From Myxococcus hansupus (lineage in GTDB: Bacteria; Myxococcota; Myxococcia; Myxococcales; Myxococcaceae): a DNA stretch of 64,000 bases. The stretch is taken from the NCBI RefSeq assembly GCF_000280925.3, contig NZ_CP012109.1, positions 4,484,501-4,548,500 on the forward strand, given 5' to 3'. Below the pieces are notes generated by a model that did not search any database, was not told the DNA's origin, and saw only the letters and a list, made by a program, of their open reading frames with translations. Positions 40,005-49,742 of the stretch are shown piece by piece. The position numbers and the translations under genes were made by a program. Position 1 is the stretch's first letter, and each line of letters opens with the position of its first letter.

Positions 40005-40114
40005 TTGAGAGAGAGGTGCGGCCGACGCCCATTCATGAGGTATGAGAGCCCGGGAATCTGGCTGCCGCCAGTCCCGGCGTCCCCTGCCCCGCCGCGTGGG
40101 GAGACGCGACGGAG

Positions 40115-41699
<1,585 letters not shown>

Positions 41700-41703
<4 letters not shown>

Positions 41704-42641
41704 GTGGCAGCGCGCGGTACTTCCACCAGGACCGGCTGCGCGTCCCGGACGGCGCGGAGCTGTACTACCAGGTCCAGGGGGACGGCCTTCCCGGCATCGT
41801 CCTCTGCGACGGGCTGGGCTGTGACGGCTTCGCGTGGAAGTACCTGTCGCCCTACCTGGCGCGGCGCCACCGCGTGCTGCGCTGGCACTACCGGGGCCAT
41901 GGCAGCTCCACCGTGCCGCAAGACCGTTCGCGCATTGGCATGCTGTACACCTGCGACGATTTGCGGCGGATGCTGGACGCCACCGGGATGGAGCGCGTCG
42001 TCCTCTTCGGCCACTCCATGGGCGTCCAGGTGGCGCTGGAGTTCCACCGCCGCTACGCCCACCGCGTCTCCGGGCTCGTCCTGGTGTGCGGCAGCTACGG
42101 CAACCCGCTGGACACCTTCCACGACTCCACCGCCCTCAAGCGCGCCTTCCCCCTCATCCGGCGCGTGGTGGAGCGCTACCCGGCCCAGTCCGCCCGCCTC
42201 ATCCACGCCATGCTGCGCACGGAGCTGGCCGTGCAGCTCGCCATCTCCCTGGAGATGAACCGCGAGCGCATCGCCCGCAACGACCTGGCCCCCTACTTCG
42301 ACCACCTGGCCCGGATGGACCCTGTCGTCTTCGTGCGCACCCTGGACTCCATGGCCGAGCACAACGCCTGGGACCACCTGCCCCACGTGGACGTGCCCAC
42401 CCTGGTGGTGGCCGGGGGGCAGGACAAGTTCACCCCGGGGTGGATCTCCGAGGAGATGGCGGACCGGATTCCGGGCGCCGAGTTGGAGCTCATCCCGGAC
42501 GGCACCCACACCGCCCCACTCGAAGCCCCGGGGCTGGTGGAGGCCCGGGTCGAACGCTTCCTCCGTGAGCGGCTGAACGTGCGTACCGGAGTCGCTTCGC
42601 CCGAGCCCCTCCCCCCAGGGAGCCCTCCGGCCGCCCTCTAG
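41700..42641 (+). CDS. alpha/beta hydrolase
   Basis: This 313-residue cytosolic alpha/beta hydrolase has the oxyanion-region GLGCDGFAWKYLSPYLA, the nucleophile elbow VVLFGHSMGVQVALEF (Ser near residue 105), the acid in VVAGGQDKFTPGW and the catalytic His in PDGTHTAPLE. It is of haloalkane dehalogenase/esterase/lactonase type; the substrate is unknown. Its ATG overlaps the stop of the sigma-54 regulator (41700-41703), so the two genes are translationally coupled. The hydrolase might produce or remove the ligand sensed by the regulator; this is inference from position. Confidence 0.85.
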
Positions 42642-42674
42642 AGGGGTGGCGGCGGCCCGCTGGAAGCAGAAAAC

Positions 42675-42708
42675 GCCCCGCCCTGTTCAGGGATGGCAGG
42701 GACGGGGC
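42675..42708 (+). terminator. terminator after the alpha/beta hydrolase
   Basis: GCCCCG-CCCTG (42675-42685) pairs with CAGGG-A-CGGGGC (42697-42708) with one bulged base, 34 bases after the hydrolase stop. A short TT follows. Confidence 0.6.
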
Positions 42709-42766
42709 TTCGCCATGACCTTTCGGTGAAAAGCCCGCCCGGCCGGATGCTGGACTTCCGGCTGCA

Positions 42767-42795
42767 TTGCAGGGGACGCACTCGCGGCATATAAG
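42767..42795 (+). promoter_or_regulatory. sigma-70-type promoter of typA
   Basis: TTGCAG (42767-42772), a 17-base spacer, then TATAAG (42790-42795). It lies 83 bases before the typA ATG and after the preceding terminator, so it is the obvious promoter for this housekeeping GTPase. Confidence 0.65.
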
Positions 42796-42878
42796 CGCCC
42801 GCCTTCCGGGTTCCGGTGGGGTTCGGAAGCCCCGACCTCCCTCGGGCGTACCCCACCTTCCATCACAGTTCGGTTCGT

Positions 42879-44720
42879 ATGATTCCTCGCGAAAACATCC
42901 GTAACGTCGCCATCGTCGCCCACGTTGACCATGGCAAGACCACGCTCGTCGATCACTTGCTTCGGCAGGCGGGCACCTTCCGTAGCAACGAGCACGTCGC
43001 CGAACGGGTGATGGACTCCAACGACCTCGAGCGCGAGAAGGGCATCACCATTCTCGCGAAGAACACCGCGGTCAACTACAAGGGCATGCAGATCAACATC
43101 ATCGACACCCCGGGTCACGCCGACTTCGGTGGTGAGGTGGAGCGCGGTCTGCGCCTCGTCGATGGCGTCATCCTGCTGGTGGACGCCGCCGAAGGTCCCC
43201 TGCCCCAGACGCGCTTCGTGCTCAGCAAGGCCCTGGCCATGGGCCTGAAGACGGTGCTGGTCATCAACAAGATCGACCGCCAGGACGCCCGCGCGAAGGA
43301 CGTGCTGGACCTCGTCTACTCGCTCTACATCGACCTGGGCGCGGACGAGAAGCAGTTGGAGATGCCCGTCCTCTACACCATCGCTCGCCAGGGTCAGGCG
43401 TCCACGGACCTGGACGTGCCCGGCAAGACGCTGGAGCCCCTGTACGACGCCATCATCAACCACATCCCGCCGCCGCCGAAGTCGGACGAGACGTCGCTGC
43501 AGCTCCTGGTCGCCAACCTGGACTACGACGACTACGTCGGCCGTCTGGCCGTGGGCCGCGTGCAGGCCGGCCGCATCACCGCCAACATGCCCGTGGCCGT
43601 CTGCCGCGAAGGCGGGAAGATCCAGCCGGGCAAGATCGTCAAGCTGTACGGCTTCTCCGGCCTGAAGCGCGTGGAGATTCCGGACGCCGGTCCGGGTGAA
43701 ATCGTCTCCATCGCCGGCATCGAGGAGATCTCCATCGGCGACACGCTCTCCGACGTGGAGAAGCCGGTGCCGCTGCCCCGCATCACCGTGGACGAGCCCA
43801 CGATGATGATGATCTTCAAGGTCAACGACGGGCCGCTGGCGGGCAAGGAAGGCAAGTTCGTCACCTCCCGCAACCTGCGTGAGCGCCTCTACCGCGAGGC
43901 GTACCGGAACGTGGCCGTCCGCGTGGAGGACACCGAGACGCCGGACGCGTTCCGCGTGGTGGGCCGTGGCGAACTCGCCCTGGCCGTCATCATCGAGAAC
44001 ATGCGCCGCGAAGGCTACGAGCTGACGGCCTCCAACCCGGAGCCCATCACCAAGGAGATCGACGGCCAGCTCCACGAGCCCATGGAGCTGCTCTTCTGCG
44101 ACGTGCCGGAGAACAGCGTCGGCTCGGTGACCGAGCGCCTGGGGCCCCGCAAGGGCCGCATGGTGGACATGGGCAGCCTGGGCTCGGGCCGCACCCGGCT
44201 CCAGTTCCGCATCCCCGCGCGCGGCCTCATCGGCTTCCGCTCGGAGTTCCTCACCATCACCCGTGGCGAGGGCATCATGAGCAGCCAGTTCGACGGCTTC
44301 GAGCCGTGGTTCGGCTACATCCCCAAGCGGCAGAACGGCGCCATCGTCTCCGACCGCCTGGGCGACACCGTGCCGTACGCGCTCTTCAGCATCCAGGAGC
44401 GTGGCGCGCTCTTCGTCGGCGCCGGCGCCACGGTGTACGAGGGCATGATCATCGGCGAGCACTCGCACGCGTCCGAGCTGAACGTGAACTGCTGCCGTGA
44501 GAAGAAGCTCACGAACATCCGCGCCTCCGGCCGCGACGAGAACGTCATCCTCACGCCGCCGCGCGAGATGGGCCTGGAGAAGGCGCTGGAGTGGATCGCC
44601 GACGACGAGCTCGTCGAGGTGACGCCCAAGTCCATCCGCATGCGCAAGAAGGCGCTGGCGGTGGGCGAGCGCTACCGCGCCGAGCGTGACCGCAAGCGCG
44701 AGGAGCGCGCGGCCGAGTAG
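42879..44720 (+). CDS. typA: ribosome-associated GTPase TypA/BipA
   Basis: This 613-residue translational GTPase binds the ribosome and affects assembly and stress or cold growth. G motifs: AHVDHGKTT (G1), GITI (G2), [12 protein letters not shown] (G3) and NKID (G4). Later domains include the BipA-specific [19 protein letters not shown] and the C-terminal [13 protein letters not shown] 42879 gives the standard [19 protein letters not shown] start; the frame is open upstream to 42816 but those residues are not conserved. It has its own promoter and a terminator shared with the convergent nfsH. Confidence 0.96.
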   Translation: MIPRENIRNVAIVAHVDHGKTTLVDHLLRQAGTFRSNEHVAERVMDSNDLEREKGITILAKNTAVNYKGMQINIIDTPGHADFGGEVERGLRLVDGVILLVDAAEGPLPQTRFVLSKALAMGLKTVLVINKIDRQDARAKDVLDLVYSLYIDLGADEKQLEMPVLYTIARQGQASTDLDVPGKTLEPLYDAIINHIPPPPKSDETSLQLLVANLDYDDYVGRLAVGRVQAGRITANMPVAVCREGGKIQPGKIVKLYGFSGLKRVEIPDAGPGEIVSIAGIEEISIGDTLSDVEKPVPLPRITVDEPTMMMIFKVNDGPLAGKEGKFVTSRNLRERLYREAYRNVAVRVEDTETPDAFRVVGRGELALAVIIENMRREGYELTASNPEPITKEIDGQLHEPMELLFCDVPENSVGSVTERLGPRKGRMVDMGSLGSGRTRLQFRIPARGLIGFRSEFLTITRGEGIMSSQFDGFEPWFGYIPKRQNGAIVSDRLGDTVPYALFSIQERGALFVGAGATVYEGMIIGEHSHASELNVNCCREKKLTNIRASGRDENVILTPPREMGLEKALEWIADDELVEVTPKSIRMRKKALAVGERYRAERDRKREERAAE

Positions 44721-44745
44721 GCCTTCGCGTCCGCATGAAGTCCCG

Positions 44746-44779
44746 AGGGCCCGTTCCCACCACGTTGGGGGCGGGCCCT
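44746..44779. terminator. bidirectional terminator between typA and nfsH
   Basis: AGGGCCCG (44746-44753) pairs with CGGGCCCT (44772-44779), with an inner CCCA/TGGG pairing. It sits between convergent genes, 25 bases after the typA stop and 15 bases beyond the nfsH stop. Confidence 0.65.
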
Positions 44780-44793
44780 TCGTTCGTCCGCGC

Positions 44794-45396
44794 TCAGAAC
44801 GTGTACTTCACCTTCGGGAAGATGGCGAAGGAGGTGATGTTGGGCCCGATGATGTAGCGGGCCAGCAGGTCCGCGCCGACGGAGAAGTGGTCCATGCCCG
44901 TGGCGTACTCCACGCCGAAGCCCAGGCCCGCGTTGGGCGCGCTGACGGCGCGTCCCGGGTCACCCTGGCCGGGGTTCACCGGCGCCGGGTCCAACCGCGT
45001 GTAGCCCGCCACCACCTTGGGCGTGAGGAACAGGCGGTCCATGACGCGCACGTGGTAGGCCGCCGTGAGGTTCAGGAAGGCCATGGTGAAGTTGTCCGAC
45101 AGCGCGCACGTCTCCGTGCCGGGGAGGTAGCCCGCGAAGCAGTTCTGCGCGGACGAGCCGAGCCCGAAGTGCGCCCCCAGCGACAGCTTCTCCGTGAGGT
45201 CGTACCCGATGCCCAACTGCAGGTACGTCTGGGCGTTGGAGTAGACGTTCTCCCCGCCCACGGTGAAGAACACGCCGATGTCCGTCTCGGTGAAGAAGCC
45301 ACGGCGCGGCTCGAACGGCACCCCTTCCGGTGGGGTGGCCGCAAGAACCGGAGACGACAGCAGCGCGAGCGCGGCAATCAGCAGAGACTTCTTCAC
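44794..45396 (-). CDS. nfsH: outer-membrane beta-barrel protein NfsH
   Basis: This 200-residue exported protein starts at GTG 45396, preceded by GGAGG, and its signal peptide ends LLSSPVLA. The mature part is alternating amphipathic strands (QTYLQLGIGYDLTEKLSLGA, NFTMAFLNLTAAYHVRVM, AIFPKVKYTF) and ends in Phe, as barrel proteins inserted by Bam usually do. It is last in an eight-gene series matching nfsA-H. In M. xanthus the products build the complex that moves along and compacts the spore coat. A hairpin separates it from nfsG, so its level may be set apart from the others. The symbol is assigned from order and protein type. Confidence 0.75.
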   Translation of the reverse strand: MKKSLLIAALALLSSPVLAATPPEGVPFEPRRGFFTETDIGVFFTVGGENVYSNAQTYLQLGIGYDLTEKLSLGAHFGLGSSAQNCFAGYLPGTETCALSDNFTMAFLNLTAAYHVRVMDRLFLTPKVVAGYTRLDPAPVNPGQGDPGRAVSAPNAGLGFGVEYATGMDHFSVGADLLARYIIGPNITSFAIFPKVKYTF

Positions 45397-45491
45397 GGGT
45401 CCTCCCGACAATCGTGCCCTCCCGGTGCAACACGGGAGCGGCGCAGACGTTAATGACGCCCCCTCGGAACTGGCAGTGGGGGAAAAACGAA

Positions 45492-45521
45492 AGTGGCGTG
45501 GACCGTTCCGTCCACGCCACT
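45492..45521 (-). terminator. 12-bp hairpin with T tract between nfsG and nfsH
   Basis: AGTGGCGTGGAC (45492-45503) pairs perfectly with GTCCACGCCACT (45510-45521) around six bases. On the minus strand it is followed by TTCGTTTTTCC, the layout of an intrinsic terminator or attenuator. It begins 30 bases after the nfsG stop. Confidence 0.7.
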
Positions 45522-45550
45522 CACGGTGCTTCACAGCCGCCTGGCGGCGA

Positions 45551-47611
45551 CTACCCCCCCGCGCCCGCGGGAGAGAAGAGCCAGGGGTACGTCACGGACA
45601 CCACGCCGCCGCCCTTCGGCTCCGGGAACTTCCAGCGCCGGATTCGCGACAGCATGCAGCGCTCCGCCGCGGCGTTGTTCAGCGTCGTCTCGGAGACACT
45701 CGCGTCGGACACAGCGCCCGTGGGGTCGATGACGAAGGCCACCGCCACCTTGCCCGCGAGGCTCGGGTCCTTGTTCAGCTCGGACTCGTAGCAGTACTTG
45801 ATCTCCCCCTGGTGGCGCCGGATGACCTTGGCGATGACGTCCTTGTCGAGGCCGCCCACCACCGTCGTCTTGCCGGGGATGACCTTGGTGATGGACTTGC
45901 CACGGCCGCCCAGGTCGATGCCGCCCGAGCCGCCCGTGCCGCGCCCCGTGCCCTGCGTCCCGAGGCCACCGATGCCCAGCGCGGTGCCACCACCGCCCTT
46001 GCCGGTGCCCCGCGAGCCCATGCCGCCCACGCCCTGCGCGTCACCCATGGCCGCGCCGCCCTTGAGGCCGCCCAGCGCGTCGTTGATGCCAGTGCCGAAG
46101 CCACCCGGGCCGAACACGTCCGAGGCGCCGCCGTTCAGGCCCTTGAAGGCGCCCAGCAGACCGGCCTTGCCCACCGCCTGACGGTCCTTCTCCTTCTTGC
46201 TCTTGTCCACCACCGGGGTGCCGGGCTTGGAAGGCGCCGCCTCCTGCTGCTTCGCCTCCTCCTTGCCGAACTTGCCCTCTTCGTCCTTCGCCTTGGCGCC
46301 CTCTTCCGGCGCGGAGAGCTGGAGCTTCTTCGCCTCCAGCTTCTTCTCCGGGGTGATGAGCAGCTTCGCCACGCGCTGCTGGGACTCGAAGATGTCCGCG
46401 CTCTGCGGCAGCTCCTGGCGCGGCGTCAGCACCATGGCCAGCACCACCGCCAGACCCGCCAGCAAGCAGATGCTGGTGATCTTGAAGAACGTGAAGTCGG
46501 AGTCCTTCAGCGACGCGGCGGTGATGACCGGCGACGGCTTCACGTAGCGCGCGACGAAGGACACCGTGCCCAGCGACACCTCGACGCGGTCGTGCAGGCC
46601 CAGGGTGAAGACCTGCTCGGCGTCCTCACCGGCCTGACCGGAGAGCGCGCCCGCGACCCGCAGCGCGTCCTTGGAGCGCACGTTGCCCTGGTTGGTGACG
46701 AAGGCCCGCGCCCCCGCCGGAGCGCGCACTTCCAGCGCGTCCTTCTTGCTGACCGCCAGCACGTGGCGCTTGCCCACCGACGGCGTGAAGACGTTGAAGA
46801 AGTTCCCCTTCGCCTCGCCGATGGTGACCGGGACACCGTCCTTGAAGTGCTGGACCTCCAGCATGGTGTCGCCCCACAGCAGCGCGACCTGGAGGACGCG
46901 CGCCTCGGACGTGGGCATCGCCTCGGGAGGCAGGGGCTCCTGGAGGTGCGGCGCCACCGTGCGGTGCGCCGTCGCCGCGGTGTTCGCCGCCGGCCCGGAC
47001 TTGCGCGCCGTGGGCGTCGGCCGGGACTGGAGCCCCGGCGGTACCTGGCGCGACGGCGCGGGCGACTCCACCGGCACCATGCCCGGGGACGCGCCGCGCT
47101 CCACGCGGTTGCCCAGCGCCGCGGACACCGGACGCGAGGCCGGGTGCATGGGCGGCGGCGCCGGAACCAGGTTCGGCAGCTCCGTGCGCGGCGCCGCGGT
47201 CCGCACGGGAGACACCGTGCTCGCCGGAGGCAACGTGCCCTGGAACGCCGGCCTGGCCACGCGAGCCCCCGCCGGGAGCGGACGCTCCGAGGGGGTGGCG
47301 CCGAAGAGCACCTCCACCTGGCTGCCGCCGACCCTCAACACATCCCCGGGATTGAGCGCGGTGGGGAGGACCAGTCTTTGGCCTCGTACCTCCGTGCCCC
47401 CTTCACTGCCCAGGTCGATGGCCGTGACGGAGCCATCCTTGTCCACCTTGAGCATCACGTGAAGGTTCGAGACCCGCGGGTCCTGAATCTTCACCGCCGC
47501 TTGAGCGCCTGAGCCCACAATGACGCTCTCGGCCTCCGACACGGCTTCCGCCGTGGAGCCATCCGGCCCGGTGATCCGAAGCGTCAAGCCGTTGTTCTTC
47601 GCCGCCGCCAT
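45551..47611 (-). CDS. nfsG: inner-membrane FHA/AgmX-type protein NfsG
   Basis: This 686-residue protein has a cytoplasmic FHA-like head (about 20-105: ESVIVGSGAQAAVKIQDPRV, SNLHVMLKVDKDGS) that would recognise phosphothreonine. A Pro-rich linker and a second beta-rich, FHA-like region (about 235-370) follow. One transmembrane helix (ITSICLLAGLAVVLAMVL) leads to a periplasmic Lys/Glu-rich helix, a Gly-rich stretch and a C-terminal AgmX/PglI (TonB-related) domain (VIAKVIRRHQGEIKYCYES, RIRRWKFPEPKGGGVVSV). It matches NfsG and its gliding paralogue GltG, which link the cytoplasm and motor to periplasmic partners. ATG 47611 lies 55 bases after nfsF. Confidence 0.85.
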   Translation of the reverse strand: MAAAKNNGLTLRITGPDGSTAEAVSEAESVIVGSGAQAAVKIQDPRVSNLHVMLKVDKDGSVTAIDLGSEGGTEVRGQRLVLPTALNPGDVLRVGGSQVEVLFGATPSERPLPAGARVARPAFQGTLPPASTVSPVRTAAPRTELPNLVPAPPPMHPASRPVSAALGNRVERGASPGMVPVESPAPSRQVPPGLQSRPTPTARKSGPAANTAATAHRTVAPHLQEPLPPEAMPTSEARVLQVALLWGDTMLEVQHFKDGVPVTIGEAKGNFFNVFTPSVGKRHVLAVSKKDALEVRAPAGARAFVTNQGNVRSKDALRVAGALSGQAGEDAEQVFTLGLHDRVEVSLGTVSFVARYVKPSPVITAASLKDSDFTFFKITSICLLAGLAVVLAMVLTPRQELPQSADIFESQQRVAKLLITPEKKLEAKKLQLSAPEEGAKAKDEEGKFGKEEAKQQEAAPSKPGTPVVDKSKKEKDRQAVGKAGLLGAFKGLNGGASDVFGPGGFGTGINDALGGLKGGAAMGDAQGVGGMGSRGTGKGGGGTALGIGGLGTQGTGRGTGGSGGIDLGGRGKSITKVIPGKTTVVGGLDKDVIAKVIRRHQGEIKYCYESELNKDPSLAGKVAVAFVIDPTGAVSDASVSETTLNNAAAERCMLSRIRRWKFPEPKGGGVVSVTYPWLFSPAGAGG

Positions 47612-47666
47612 GAGGATTTTCCCTCTTCCCTTCCGCCCTGAGAACGACTGCCGCCGCCCGCTGCCG

Positions 47667-47948
47667 CTAGAGGTTGTCGACTGACTTCTGCAACTCTGGA
47701 TCGAAGTTGTCCCGGACCTTGATGAGGCTTTGGAAGTCCGTCTTCTTCCGGTGGAGCACGTAGGAGCCCTCTGGCTTCGTGAGCTCGCCCTCCACCGCGA
47801 CATCCGTGAAGTCGATGACTGTCTTCTTGCGGAAGACGGTGCGGTCCTCCTCTTGGATGACGTTCACCGTGTCTTTCGACTCCTGTGCCATCGCCACCGC
47901 TGGTGCCATCACCAGGCCCAGCAACACCGCTGATACCCGTCGCCTCAT
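47667..47948 (-). CDS. nfsF: small exported protein NfsF
   Basis: This 93-residue protein has a signal peptide (RRRVSAVLLGLVMAPAVAMA) and a mature part of about 70 residues rich in charged strands (RTVFRKKTVIDFTDVAVEGE, VLHRKKTDFQSLIKV), ending in acidic helices. No enzyme motif is seen. Its position between the TPR lipoprotein and the FHA protein matches nfsF, and gltF in the gliding cluster, whose products are periplasmic. It is probably an assembly or connector subunit. The upstream gap of 304 bases contains a strong hairpin. Confidence 0.75.
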   Translation of the reverse strand: MRRRVSAVLLGLVMAPAVAMAQESKDTVNVIQEEDRTVFRKKTVIDFTDVAVEGELTKPEGSYVLHRKKTDFQSLIKVRDNFDPELQKSVDNL

Positions 47949-48252
47949 ACCCAGCCTCCTCTTGCACAGCGCGATCCAACCTCAAGTCCTTGAATCCAGA
48001 GGAACTCGCCTGCTCATCCGGATGTTGCAGCCTGGAGAGGGGAAAAAAGTTCCGTCCCGCTTCGTCAGAACTCCAGCCTGCCTACCGGGGTGATGCCTTC
48101 GGTGCCTGTCCAACCCGGCCCCCGCCCCAAGTGCCGGCGAGCGGAATGGCGTGCGTTGGGTGGCTTGCATCGTCCCAGGTCGCGAAGACGGCGTTGCCAC
48201 TTCGGAGAGTGGCAACGCCGTGGGGTGCTGCGTTCGTGCTGGAAGCGTGCGC
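47949..48252 (-). other. 304-base gap between nfsE and nfsF with a 13-bp hairpin
   Basis: No credible coding sequence is present. CGGCGTTGCCACT (48189-48201) pairs perfectly with AGTGGCAACGCCG (48208-48220) around a six-base loop, 33 bases after the nfsE stop. No T tract follows on the minus strand. It may be a processing or attenuation site. I see no clear promoter in the rest. Confidence 0.6.
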
Positions 48253-49695
48253 CTAGGTGGCCTCGGAGCCAGCGCCTTCCGTGGCGTCACCTTCCGGCGC
48301 CACGTCCGTGCCCTGCGCGGGAGGGTTGCCCTCGGGTGCCGCGTCCGAGCCCTGCTCGGGCTGCGTGCCCGCGCCGCCCGTGGCGTCGCCTTCCGCGTCC
48401 TGCCCCGGCTGCTCGGCTTCACCCTCGGCGCCCTGCGCGGGCTGCGCGCCACCACCGCCGATGGCCTCGTCCGCCGGAGCGCCGTCGCCTTCGGCCTCCG
48501 CCGCCGCGGGTGCGGGCGCCGGCGCCTTGAGCATGTTCTGCAGGCCGCTGACCTTGGCCGTGATCATCTGCTTGTCGGTGTCCGTCGTCGTCTCCAACGC
48601 CTTGCAGCGGTCGAGGAACGCGATGGCCTTCTCCCAGCCCGCGCGGTCCGACGCGTACGCCCAGCCCGCGCCGCACACGGCCTCCGGGAGGTCCTTGCGC
48701 GTGGCCAGCACCTTCTCGAACACCTCGCCCGCGGCGATGCCCTTCTTCGGGTCGCGGCCCTTCTGACCATCCAGCGCCCAGGCCAGATACAGCGCCGCAT
48801 CGGGCGAGCCGGGCTCGAGCTCCACGGCCTTGCCGAAGGAGCGCTCGGCGCCCGCGTAGTCGCGGTAGCTCAGCGCCAGCGCGCCCAGGTTGAGGTAGCC
48901 CGGGAGGAACTTCGCATCCAGGGACACCGCCTTCTGGAACTGGGACAGCGCGCGCGCCCGGTCGTCCAGCTTCAGGTAGACCATGCCCAGCAGGTTGTAG
49001 AGCGAGGCGTCGTTCTCCGCGTGCTTGCGCGCCGTCCCCGCCAGCAGCTCCGCCAGCCGGTACTTCTCCCGCGCGTAGGCCACGTGCGCTAGGTTCTTGT
49101 ACGCCCCGGGGTTGTCCTTGTTGCGCACCAGGACGCGGCGAGCGGCGGCCTCCGACTCGTCCAGCTTCCCCGCCACGCGATAGGTGATGGAGAGGCTGTT
49201 GAGCAGCGAGGCGTCGTACTCGCGCCCCGGCACCTTCAGCGCGCGCTCGAACAAGGCGACGGACTCATCCACCCGCCCCTGCTCGCGGTACATGACGCCC
49301 AGGTTGACGACCGCGGGGACGTGCGCCGGGTCCAACAGGAGCACCTTCTCGTAGGCCACCCGCGCGTCGTCCGGACGGCCCTGCCGCTCGGCGATGACGC
49401 CCAGGTTGAACTGCGCGTTGAGGCTCTGCGGCAGCGCATCCACCACCGACTCGAAGCCCTTGCGCGCGGCGTCCAGGTCGCCAGCCTCATAGGACCGGAG
49501 CGCCGTCGCGAAGGCCTCCTCCGCGCTGCCGGGAGGTGCCTGAGGAGGCGCCGCGGGCTTCTGCTGCACGGGCGCCGGCTGCTGCGCGGCGGGAGGCGCC
49601 GTCTCCGGCAAGGAGGACGGCTTCTTCTGCGGACCCGACGCGCACGCCGCCGTGAAGGCCAGCGAGCCGACGAGCATCGAACGGAACCAATTCAT
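48253..49695 (-). CDS. nfsE: TPR lipoprotein NfsE
   Basis: This 480-residue lipoprotein (MNWFRSMLVGSLAFTAAC) is built mainly of tetratricopeptide repeats (about 70-360; for example QSLNAQFNLGVIAERQGRPD, VPAVVNLGVMYREQGRVDES, YNLLGMVYLKLDDRARALSQ), with a C-terminal Ala/Pro/Glu/Gly-rich tail. ATG 49695 is preferred because GGGGAAGA precedes it and it gives the lipobox; an upstream ATG at 49746 overlaps the nfsD stop and may aid coupling. It corresponds to NfsE (gliding paralogue GltE/AglT), a periplasmic scaffold anchored to a membrane. Confidence 0.8.
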   Translation of the reverse strand: MNWFRSMLVGSLAFTAACASGPQKKPSSLPETAPPAAQQPAPVQQKPAAPPQAPPGSAEEAFATALRSYEAGDLDAARKGFESVVDALPQSLNAQFNLGVIAERQGRPDDARVAYEKVLLLDPAHVPAVVNLGVMYREQGRVDESVALFERALKVPGREYDASLLNSLSITYRVAGKLDESEAAARRVLVRNKDNPGAYKNLAHVAYAREKYRLAELLAGTARKHAENDASLYNLLGMVYLKLDDRARALSQFQKAVSLDAKFLPGYLNLGALALSYRDYAGAERSFGKAVELEPGSPDAALYLAWALDGQKGRDPKKGIAAGEVFEKVLATRKDLPEAVCGAGWAYASDRAGWEKAIAFLDRCKALETTTDTDKQMITAKVSGLQNMLKAPAPAPAAAEAEGDGAPADEAIGGGGAQPAQGAEGEAEQPGQDAEGDATGGAGTQPEQGSDAAPEGNPPAQGTDVAPEGDATEGAGSEAT

Positions 49696-49742
49696 CTGCG
49701 TCTTCCCCGCCCCCACCTGCATCCATGAATTGCGAAACGCCT

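Noticed and set aside
42675-42708. GC-rich repeat before typA as a riboswitch
   Set aside because: It is a simple terminator hairpin for the upstream hydrolase; no conserved riboswitch core is seen.
42687-44468. Minus-strand open frame opposite typA
   Set aside because: typA is certain, and this frame covers the typA promoter and terminator region as well. It is a shadow.
45263-47512. Plus-strand open frame opposite nfsG
   Set aside because: It mirrors the Pro/Gly-rich and helical parts of nfsG. No start site or domain supports it.
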